Assembly (NCBI GenBank): GCA_934096075.1
Contig: CAKOLN010000022.1
Location: 1-8,877 of the forward strand
Reading direction: 5' to 3'
Source of the DNA: an uncultured Bacilli bacterium
GTDB lineage: Bacteria > Bacillota_I > Bacilli_A > RF39 > UBA660
Length of the DNA stretch: 8,877 bases
This document shows positions 1 to 5,174 of this stretch, in pieces. The notes under the pieces are model-generated. The model was not told the origin of the DNA, searched no databases, and was given only the letters and a program-made list of their open reading frames with translations. Numbering within the stretch: position 1 is the first letter of the stretch; the number at the start of each line of letters is the position of its first letter. Position numbers and translations under genes: made by a program.

Positions 1-46
1 GGGGGGGGTTATTATTAACTAACTCTCATAGTTTTTGTTTTACATT

Positions 47-77
47 AAATTCATAGGCACAAGTCTATGGATTTTTT
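47..77 (+). terminator. Terminator-like hairpin in the leader of the surface-protein gene
   Basis: The arms AAATTCATAG (47-56) and CTATGGATTT (65-74) pair over 10 positions with one T-G wobble around an 8-base loop, and a short T-run ends at 77. It could be the terminator of a gene lying before the window, or a leader hairpin affecting the gene that starts at 104. The stem is A/T-rich and uses part of the T-run, so it may be weak. Confidence 0.35.
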
Positions 78-88
78 CGTGCTCGAAG

Positions 89-96
89 AAAGGAAG
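89..96 (+). promoter_or_regulatory. Ribosome binding site that fixes the surface-protein start
   Basis: AAAGGAAG lies 7 bases before the ATG at 104. No comparable purine site precedes the in-frame start at 35, and the residues that start would add look like an unlikely extension in front of a good export signal. Confidence 0.65.
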
Positions 97-103
97 AAAA
101 AAG

Positions 104-1624
104 ATGAAAGAAAAGAAATATGCATTATATGGAATAGGAGTAGTACTAATATCATTAATAGGAATATCATTAGCATACTTCGCAACACAAATAGTAGGAA
201 AAGAAAAAGATATATCAGTAAATACAAAAGATTTAAGGATAATATTCAATAATGGAGATGCCATAACAGGAGAAAATGTAGTAGCTGAAGATAACTGGAG
301 TATGACAAAAACATTTAGTGTAGAGAATAAATCAAATAGTACATATAAATACAATATAGTAATAAAAGATTTAATAAATACATTTAAAACAGCAGGATAC
401 CTACAATATAAAATAACAAGTACAGATGGTGGATACAATATGACAAGTTTTGAAGATGTACCAAAAAGAAGCACTGTAACAGATACAGTACTAGCATACA
501 GTATATCAATAGCTGAAGGAGTTACTCAAAACTATACAATAACAATACGATATCCAAATGATGAGAATATAGATCAATCTGATGACATGGGAGCCACATT
601 AAGTGGTAAATTATACATATCAGAGGGAACACCAATGCCAACACTAGCTGAAGCAATTCTAAAAGATAATCCAACCATAAGTGAAAGAACAGATTTTAGT
701 GTAACAAATACTGAAAACACAACAGGAATAATATACAAAACAAATAAAACAGAAGATGGAAGTACAGTGTATTATTATTCGGGAAATACATCAAAAAACT
801 GGGTAAAATTTGCTGGATTCTATTGGAGAATAATTCGTACAAATGAAGATAAAAGTGTAAGACTATTATATTCAGGATTAGATCCAGCAACTAAAAATGG
901 CTATATAGGGATTTCTCCATTTAATAGTGCATGGAATGATCCAATGTATGTGGGATATATGTATGGAACAAGTGGTTCTTTAGCTAATAATAGATTAAAT
1001 ACAAATGATAGTACAATAAAAACATTTATTGATAAATGGTATAAAGAAACACTGTTATCAAATTATGATAAATATATAAGTAAAACTGCAATATATTGTA
1101 ATGATAGAAGTACTCAAAATAATTCATACTCAACAAGTAGTTTTGCCTATGGTACTTATACAAGATTGAATATAGATGACAATCATATACCAGCACCAAC
1201 ATACAAATGTGGGGGAAATGGTAATGGTGGATTATTTGAAAGTGCACAAGCTTTAGCTGATAAGTTTAGTGTAAGCACGAGTGGTGGAGGAAATGGACAA
1301 CTAAAATATCCAATAGCACTCATGACCGCCGATGAAATATCTTTTGCTGGAGGTATGGTTAATAAAAGCTTGAAAAGCCCTTATGCATGGTATTACACAA
1401 ATAGTCAAGGAGAATCAATTACAGGTGGTAAAGCGTGGTGGAATTTGTCTCCTAATGACTGGTTTGGCTCTAGTGCTTTCGTGTGGCTTGGCTTGAGCAT
1501 CTCCGAGGTTCAGGCTGACAATGGGGTGCGCCCTTCAGTTTCTCTGGCCTCTTGCGTCGGTATAAAGTCAGGTAATGGAACACCTGAGAGTGCGTATGAA
1601 ATAGATGAAAGTAGTTGTAGTTAA
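104..1624 (+). CDS. Secreted/membrane-anchored surface protein with candidate hypervariable C-terminus
   Basis: Predicted exported protein of 506 residues. The ATG at 104 is preferred to the upstream in-frame start at 35 because an AAAGGAAG site ends 7 bases before it and translation from it begins MKEKKYALYG, a charged start followed by a hydrophobic segment (about residues 8-27, ending SLAYFAT), like an uncleaved anchor or a SipW/TasA-type signal. Residues about 28-190 are Thr/Ser/Asn-rich and probably a beta-sandwich (inference). Residues about 221-506 look like a C-type-lectin-like or DUF6273-like module: YYYSGN, NWVKFAGFYWRIIR, PIALMTADEI, then WWNLSP (from residue 445) and GVRPSVSL (residues 474-481). 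Cysteines are at 332, 369, 484 and 505. Threonine is mostly ACA, unlike the ACT-preferring gatCAB genes. The codons for residues 445-485 are sharply GC-rich and A-poor, suggesting a DGR variable region. Function is unknown; surface binding or adhesion is a guess. It is a single-gene unit with a terminator about 100 bases downstream. Confidence 0.85.
   Translation: MKEKKYALYGIGVVLISLIGISLAYFATQIVGKEKDISVNTKDLRIIFNNGDAITGENVVAEDNWSMTKTFSVENKSNSTYKYNIVIKDLINTFKTAGYLQYKITSTDGGYNMTSFEDVPKRSTVTDTVLAYSISIAEGVTQNYTITIRYPNDENIDQSDDMGATLSGKLYISEGTPMPTLAEAILKDNPTISERTDFSVTNTENTTGIIYKTNKTEDGSTVYYYSGNTSKNWVKFAGFYWRIIRTNEDKSVRLLYSGLDPATKNGYIGISPFNSAWNDPMYVGYMYGTSGSLANNRLNTNDSTIKTFIDKWYKETLLSNYDKYISKTAIYCNDRSTQNNSYSTSSFAYGTYTRLNIDDNHIPAPTYKCGGNGNGGLFESAQALADKFSVSTSGGGNGQLKYPIALMTADEISFAGGMVNKSLKSPYAWYYTNSQGESITGGKAWWNLSPNDWFGSSAFVWLGLSISEVQADNGVRPSVSLASCVGIKSGNGTPESAYEIDESSCS
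1436..1561 (+). other. Candidate DGR variable region within the surface-protein gene
   Basis: By hand count, bases 1441-1560 hold 65 G+C out of 120 (about 54%) and only 14 A (about 12%). By contrast, 1021-1080 of the same gene has 29 A in 60. Among the 21 codons from 1457 to 1519, eight end in C (GAC, GGC, TTC, GGC, AGC, ATC, TCC, GAC). The 21 codons from 1022 have none. In known DGRs, AAC/AAT codons of the template repeat are randomised at adenines, leaving A-poor NNC/NNT codons in the target. The segment runs from WWNLSP to GVRPSVSLASCV, near the C-terminus, where DGR variable regions usually lie. The 3' part (about 1523-1560) is GC-rich and fits an invariant initiation-of-mutagenic-homology end. 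After 1561 the composition returns to AT-rich. No template repeat or reverse transcriptase is in the window, so this remains an inference. Confidence 0.5.
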
Positions 1625-1723
1625 CTTTCCCTCTGTTTTCTCTTAAGTTATGGCCCTAAAGTTTAGTGTTGAAGTAACGAGATTAGGAACATTAAATGAT
1701 TCATTTATAATTAAATAAAATAA

Positions 1724-1756
1724 CTGGGAATTGAATTAAATTCCTGGTTTTTTTTT
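1724..1756 (+). terminator. Rho-independent terminator after the surface-protein gene
   Basis: CTGGGAATT (1724-1732) pairs with AATTCCTGG (1739-1747) with two G-U wobbles around a 6-base loop, followed by nine T (1748-1756). It lies about 100 bases after the stop codon at 1622-1624. The T-run abuts the region where the -35 element of the gatC promoter would lie. Confidence 0.8.
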
Positions 1757-1767
1757 GTAGAATTTTG

Positions 1768-1773
1768 TATAAT
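1768..1773 (+). promoter_or_regulatory. -10 box of the gatCAB promoter
   Basis: A perfect TATAAT at 1768-1773 precedes the gatC Shine-Dalgarno (1780-1783) by only 6 bases. The -35 position at 17-base spacing (1745-1750, TGGTTT) is a poor match and overlaps the upstream terminator. If this is the promoter, the gatC leader is only about 10-12 bases long. Confidence 0.5.
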
Positions 1774-1779
1774 GTTTTT

Positions 1780-1783
1780 GGAG
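1780..1783 (+). promoter_or_regulatory. Ribosome binding site that fixes the gatC start
   Basis: GGAG lies 8 bases before the ATG at 1792, favouring that start over an in-frame TTG at 1765. The TTG has no ribosome binding site and overlaps the probable -10 box. Confidence 0.7.
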
Positions 1784-1791
1784 TGGTAAAT

Positions 1792-2082
1792 ATGATATCA
1801 ATAAGTAAATTAAAAGATTATGCTAATAAGTTAGAATTTGATATGAAGGATGAAGAATACTTAACTTTACAAAGTGAATTTGAAGTATTACTTAAACAAA
1901 TGGATTTGATAGGTAATATTGAAGGACTTAGTGAAGTTGAACCTATGAATTTTCCTTTTCCTTTAAATAATTCTTATTTAAGAGAAGATGAAGTAGATAT
2001 GGAAATATCTAGAAGTGATGCTTTAATGAATGCTAAAGATGTATTAGATGATTGTGTTAAAGTACCTAAGGTGGTGGAATAA
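1792..2082 (+). CDS. gatC: Asp/Glu-tRNA amidotransferase subunit C
   Basis: GatC of 96 residues, the usual size for this small subunit. It wraps around and stabilises the GatA-GatB interface in the cytoplasmic GatCAB complex, which amidates misacylated Glu-tRNA(Gln) and/or Asp-tRNA(Asn). The family signature is clear: an N-terminal helical region (KLKDYANKLEF, then a stretch with FEVLLKQMDLI), followed by VEPMNFPFPL, LREDEV and a C-terminal segment ending DDCVKVPKVVE, which matches the conserved tail motif of GatC. The ATG at 1792 is chosen because it has a GGAG site and begins the recognisable family sequence. It is the first gene of the gatC-gatA-gatB operon, and its TAA overlaps the gatA ATG by one base, so translational coupling is likely. 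Identification is supported by both sequence and context. Confidence 0.95.
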   Translation: MISISKLKDYANKLEFDMKDEEYLTLQSEFEVLLKQMDLIGNIEGLSEVEPMNFPFPLNNSYLREDEVDMEISRSDALMNAKDVLDDCVKVPKVVE

Positions 2083-3443
2083 TGAGTATAGAAGAAAGTA
2101 TTAAGTTAGCTAAAGAAAGTCAAGATAAAGTAAATGCTTTTGTTACTATTTTTGATGATGCTAAAAGTGAAAATATAGATGGTGTTTTAGGTGGAGTACC
2201 TTATTCATTAAAAGATAATTTTAGTACTAAAGGTATTCTAACTACTGCTGGTAGCAACATACTTAGTAATTATGTTCCTCCATATGATTCTACTGTTTAT
2301 AGAAAACTTAAAGAAAGTGGAGCAGTATTAATAGGTAAAAATACAATGGATGAACTTGCGATGGGTGGTACAGGTTTAACAGGACACACTGGTATTACTA
2401 GAAATCCTTGGGATACATCTAGAATCGCAGGAGGTTCATCTTGTGGAAGTGCTGTCGCTGTAAGTCTTGGAATAGTACCTTTTAGTATAGGTAGTGATAC
2501 AGGAGATTCAGTTAGAAAACCAGCATCATACACAGGTACAGTAGGTTTTAAACCAACATATGGAAGAATTAGTAGATTTGGATTACTTCCTTTTGCTTCT
2601 AGTTTAGATCATGTAGGAATATTTGCTAGAAATGTAAAAGATGTAACAAAAGTAACTGATGTATTAAAAGGATTTGACAAATATGATATGACTACATTAC
2701 CAGATGAAAATATTAATTATGTAGATAATCTAGATAATAGTATTTCTGGTAAAAAGTTATTCTACATAAAAGAAATAGTTGATACTAAGAGTGAAGTAAT
2801 AGATGAATTCTATAAATTAATAGATAAATTAAGAAATAGTGGTGTAATAGTAGAAGAAGTAAGTTTTGATAAAAAGTTACTTGAATGTTTATTTCCTACA
2901 TACTTTATATTATCTTGTGCTGAAGCTACTAGTAATAATAGCAACTTAACTGGTATAATATTTGGTAATAAAGTAAGTGGTAAAACTAGTGAAGAAATTA
3001 TGTTTAATACAAGAACTAATGGATTTAGTGAAATGATTAAAAGAAGATTTGTTATAGGTAGTTATATTCTTCAAAAAGAAAATCAAGAAAAGTTATTTAT
3101 AAATGCTAAAAGAGTTAGAAACTTAATAGTTACTAAGATGAATGAATTATTTAAAAGTTATGATGGATTAATATTACCTGCATCAGGTTCAGTTGCGCCT
3201 AAAATAGATGAAATAGATGCTTCTGATAAATTGAGTGATGAATATCTATTATTAGAAAATCATTTAGTTATAGGTAATTTTGGTGGTTATCCTAGTATAA
3301 CTATTCCTATGTGTTTAATTAATAATCTCCCTGTAGGAGTTAATATTACATGTATGAGTAAGAATGATTCTTTATGTTTAAATATAGCTAAACAAGTAGA
3401 AGATTTAACTGGACTTAAAGACTTAAAAAGTGAGGTGAGATAG
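2082..3443 (+). CDS. gatA: Asp/Glu-tRNA amidotransferase subunit A (amidase)
   Basis: GatA is the glutaminase/amidase subunit. It releases ammonia from glutamine (or asparagine) and channels it to GatB. The amidase-signature triad can be placed as Lys44 (PYSLKDN), cis-Ser119 (AGGSSCGSA) and nucleophile Ser143 (GSDTGDSVRKPAS). The spacings of 75 and 24 residues match my recollection of the Staphylococcus enzyme (Lys79, Ser154, Ser178). Two deviations stand out: Cys121 where the motif is usually Gly (GGSSGGSA), and Asp142 where Gly normally precedes the nucleophile. At 453 residues it is shorter than the usual roughly 485. Most of the loss is N-terminal, because Lys44 lies about 35 residues earlier than usual. 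No upstream extension is available, since gatC ends at this ATG. The start has a purine-rich AAGGTGGTGG site inside gatC. It directly abuts gatB, consistent with one operon and fixed subunit ratios. Probably functional, as all three catalytic residues are intact. Confidence 0.95.
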   Translation: MSIEESIKLAKESQDKVNAFVTIFDDAKSENIDGVLGGVPYSLKDNFSTKGILTTAGSNILSNYVPPYDSTVYRKLKESGAVLIGKNTMDELAMGGTGLTGHTGITRNPWDTSRIAGGSSCGSAVAVSLGIVPFSIGSDTGDSVRKPASYTGTVGFKPTYGRISRFGLLPFASSLDHVGIFARNVKDVTKVTDVLKGFDKYDMTTLPDENINYVDNLDNSISGKKLFYIKEIVDTKSEVIDEFYKLIDKLRNSGVIVEEVSFDKKLLECLFPTYFILSCAEATSNNSNLTGIIFGNKVSGKTSEEIMFNTRTNGFSEMIKRRFVIGSYILQKENQEKLFINAKRVRNLIVTKMNELFKSYDGLILPASGSVAPKIDEIDASDKLSDEYLLLENHLVIGNFGGYPSITIPMCLINNLPVGVNITCMSKNDSLCLNIAKQVEDLTGLKDLKSEVR

Positions 3444-4865
3444 ATGTATATACCAGTAATTGGACTTGAAATACATTGTGAATTAAATACTAAAACTAAA
3501 ATGTTTAGTCCTAGTAGAAATGAATATTCAACTGAACCTAATACAAATATTAGTGTAATTGATTTATCTTTTCCTGGAATACTTCCTTTACCTAATAAAG
3601 AAGGTGTTAAAAAAACTATTAAACTTGCTCTTGCTTTAAATTGTAAAACTCCAGATGAAGTATTATTTGATAGAAAAAATTATTATTATGCAGATTTACC
3701 TAAAGGATATCAAATAACTCAGATGACTAAACCATTTGGTAAAAATGGATATTTATTATATGATTTAGATGGAAAAGAATTAAAAGCAGATATTCATCAA
3801 ATACATTTAGAAGAAGATTCAGCAAGCTTAGATCATTTTAGTGATTATTCTTTAATTGATTATAATCGTGCTGGTAAATGCTTAGTAGAAATTGTTACAG
3901 AACCAGTATTTCATAATGAAAGAGAAGTAATTGCATTTTTAGAAAGTCTTAGAAATGTAATTAAATATACAGATGTATCTAATGCTAGTAGTGATAAAGG
4001 AGAACTAAGAGTTGATGTAAATATTAGTTTAATGAAAGAAACTGATACTGTTTTAGGTACAAGAGCCGAAATTAAAAATATTAATTCATTTAATTCAGTT
4101 AAAGAAACTATACTTTATGAGATTAAAAGACAAACTGAAGTGTTAGAAAGTGGTGAAAAGGTTAAACAAGAAACTCGTAGATGGGATGATACTAATAAAG
4201 TTACTGTATCTATGAGAGAAAAAGTAGAAGCAGTAGATTATAAATATTATGTTGAACCTAATATACCTAGTGTTAAATTAAGTGATGAATTTATTAATGA
4301 GATTAAATCTACTATACCAGAATTACCTTATGATAGAGAAAAGAAATATATTGGATTAGGTGTAGTTAGTAAAGATGCTAAAACACTTAGTAAGAATAAA
4401 GATATAAGTGATTTTTATGAAGAAGTGTTAAAAATGGGTACTAATCCAAAAGAAGCATCTAATTGGATGACTACAAGATTACTTGGCTATTTAAATCAAA
4501 ATAATTTGGAACTTAAAGATGTATATATGACACCAATAATGTTACACGATTTAATTGATTTAATTAATTCTGGTAAAATAAGTACTCAACAAGGTAAAGA
4601 AGTATTTACTTATGTATTAGAAGAAAAGAAAACACCTTTAGAAATAGTAAAAGAAAAAGGTATGGAACAAATAAGTAATATAGATGATATAAGATTAATT
4701 GTTAATGAAGTAATTGATGAAAATCCTAATCAATTAGCAACTTATAAAAGTGGTAAAACTAATATACTTGGTTTCTTTGTAGGACAAATACTTAAAAAGA
4801 GTGGTGGTAAAGCAAATCCAAGCATAGTTAATCAAGTTTTAAATGAAGAAATTAATAAGAGATAG
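3444..4865 (+). CDS. gatB: Asp/Glu-tRNA amidotransferase subunit B
   Basis: GatB binds the misacylated tRNA, activates the Glu/Asp side chain with ATP and transfers ammonia supplied by GatA. At 473 residues it is close to normal family length. Motifs in order: IGLEIHCELNTKTKMF at the N-terminus, FPGILPLPNKEGVKK, RKNYYYADLPKGYQITQ, IHLEEDSASLDH, DYNRAGKCLVEIVTEP, GELRVDVNISL, EIKNINSFNSVKE and RRWDDTNKVTVSMREK. The C-terminal portion (about 325-473) is the helical GatB/YqeY domain that contacts the tRNA, including WMTTRLLGYL and a tail with GKANPSIVNQVLNE. The ATG immediately follows the gatA stop with no spacer, and a GAGGTGAG site (3431-3438) lies within the end of gatA. It is the last gene of the operon and is followed by a terminator. 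Whether the complex serves Gln-tRNA, Asn-tRNA or both depends on which synthetases the genome has. Confidence 0.96.
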   Translation: MYIPVIGLEIHCELNTKTKMFSPSRNEYSTEPNTNISVIDLSFPGILPLPNKEGVKKTIKLALALNCKTPDEVLFDRKNYYYADLPKGYQITQMTKPFGKNGYLLYDLDGKELKADIHQIHLEEDSASLDHFSDYSLIDYNRAGKCLVEIVTEPVFHNEREVIAFLESLRNVIKYTDVSNASSDKGELRVDVNISLMKETDTVLGTRAEIKNINSFNSVKETILYEIKRQTEVLESGEKVKQETRRWDDTNKVTVSMREKVEAVDYKYYVEPNIPSVKLSDEFINEIKSTIPELPYDREKKYIGLGVVSKDAKTLSKNKDISDFYEEVLKMGTNPKEASNWMTTRLLGYLNQNNLELKDVYMTPIMLHDLIDLINSGKISTQQGKEVFTYVLEEKKTPLEIVKEKGMEQISNIDDIRLIVNEVIDENPNQLATYKSGKTNILGFFVGQILKKSGGKANPSIVNQVLNEEINKR

Positions 4866-4885
4866 ATAATATTATAAATAGAAGA

Positions 4886-4918
4886 CCTAAGTAATTTTAA
4901 TTTTACTTTAGGTTTTTT
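4886..4918 (+). terminator. Rho-independent terminator of the gatCAB operon
   Basis: CCTAAGTAA (4886-4894) pairs with TTACTTTAGG (4903-4912) with a single bulged base around an 8-base loop, followed by six T (4913-4918). It lies 20 bases after the gatB stop. Confidence 0.85.
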
Positions 4919-4986
4919 AATAAAATGATAAGAATAGTTGTCGAAAAATTAGTTAATTTATATTAATTATACTGCTTTTTGAAGTC

Positions 4987-5024
4987 CATTCGGTCAAATT
5001 TCAACTTTTCATTCAGTCAGATTT
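4987..5024 (+). repeat. Imperfect 15-base direct repeat pair
   Basis: CATTCGGTCAAATTT (4987-5001) and CATTCAGTCAGATTT (5010-5024) match at 13 of 15 positions and start 23 bases apart, roughly two helical turns. They could be tandem protein-binding sites or a decayed repeat. There are no terminal inverted repeats or transposase to support an insertion sequence. Confidence 0.5.
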
Positions 5025-5074
5025 TTGTTTTTTACCGAGTTCATTTTTAAACTAAACTCGTCAAAACAATAATG

Positions 5075-5116
5075 TCATTGAAGAAAATTGACCAAAAAGG
5101 TAAAAATCTTCAATGA
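5075..5116. repeat. Perfect 10-base inverted repeat upstream of the ATPase gene
   Basis: TCATTGAAGA (5075-5084) and TCTTCAATGA (5107-5116) are perfect reverse complements separated by 22 bases. An inner ACC/GGT pair could extend the fold. It is not followed by a T-run, so it is unlikely to be a terminator. Its right arm shares TTCAAT with a second inverted repeat (TTCAAT 5109-5114, ATTGAA 5121-5126) that reaches the putative -35 region. It could be an operator for a dimeric regulator or an RNA-level structure. Confidence 0.6.
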
Positions 5117-5121
5117 AGATA

Positions 5122-5148
5122 TTGAAAAAAATATTTAAATGTGATAAT
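5122..5148 (+). promoter_or_regulatory. Probable promoter of the ATPase gene
   Basis: TTGAAA at 5122-5127 and GATAAT at 5143-5148 form -35/-10 candidates with a short 15-base spacer. TG at 5140-5141 makes the -10 an extended one (TGnGATAAT), which can compensate for poor spacing. The -35 overlaps the arm of a small inverted repeat. A strong AAAGGAG site (5159-5165) follows, 9 bases before the ATG. Confidence 0.45.
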
Positions 5149-5174
5149 ATTATTTTGTAAAGGAGAAATGTGTT

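Larger units (their letters stand above)
4919..5174 (+). other. Non-coding stretch between gatB and the ATPase gene, with repeats
   Basis: This is most of the 309-base gap between gatB and the ATPase gene. I see no credible coding sequence or tRNA in it. It holds an imperfect direct repeat at 4987-5024, an inverted repeat of CGAGTT/AACTCG at 5036-5041 and 5055-5060, a 10-base-arm inverted repeat at 5075-5116, an overlapping 6-base-arm inverted repeat at 5109-5126, and the probable promoter of the downstream gene. The density of small repeats suggests regulatory sites or the remains of a repetitive element. Confidence 0.6.

Noticed and set aside
35..103. N-terminal extension of the surface protein from the upstream in-frame start
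   Set aside because: It would place 23 extra residues before a good export signal, lacks a ribosome binding site and runs through the leader hairpin; the ATG at 104 is better supported.
40..474. Reverse-strand open frame of 144 codons opposite the surface-protein gene
   Set aside because: It lies entirely antisense to a well-supported gene, is hydrophobic because it mirrors A-rich codons, has no recognisable motif, and arises from the strand asymmetry of the forward gene.
1621..1680. Slightly GC-richer, pyrimidine-rich segment after the surface gene, considered as a template-repeat remnant
   Set aside because: Only a short, gapped resemblance to the 3' end of the candidate variable region could be found by eye, with nothing matching upstream of it, so it is not a credible template repeat.
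1650..1718. Small open frame of 22 codons between the surface gene and its terminator (begins MALKFSVEVT)
   Set aside because: No ribosome binding site, a stop codon just upstream in frame, and no recognisable similarity; open frames this short are expected by chance.
2297..2533. Reverse-strand open frame of 78 codons inside gatA
   Set aside because: It is antisense to the conserved amidase signature, and no independent coding evidence was found.
4987..5126. Possible CRISPR array or insertion-sequence end in the gatB-ATPase gap
   Set aside because: Only two imperfect 15-base repeats with an 8-base spacer are present. There are no regular spacers, cas genes, transposase or terminal inverted repeats.
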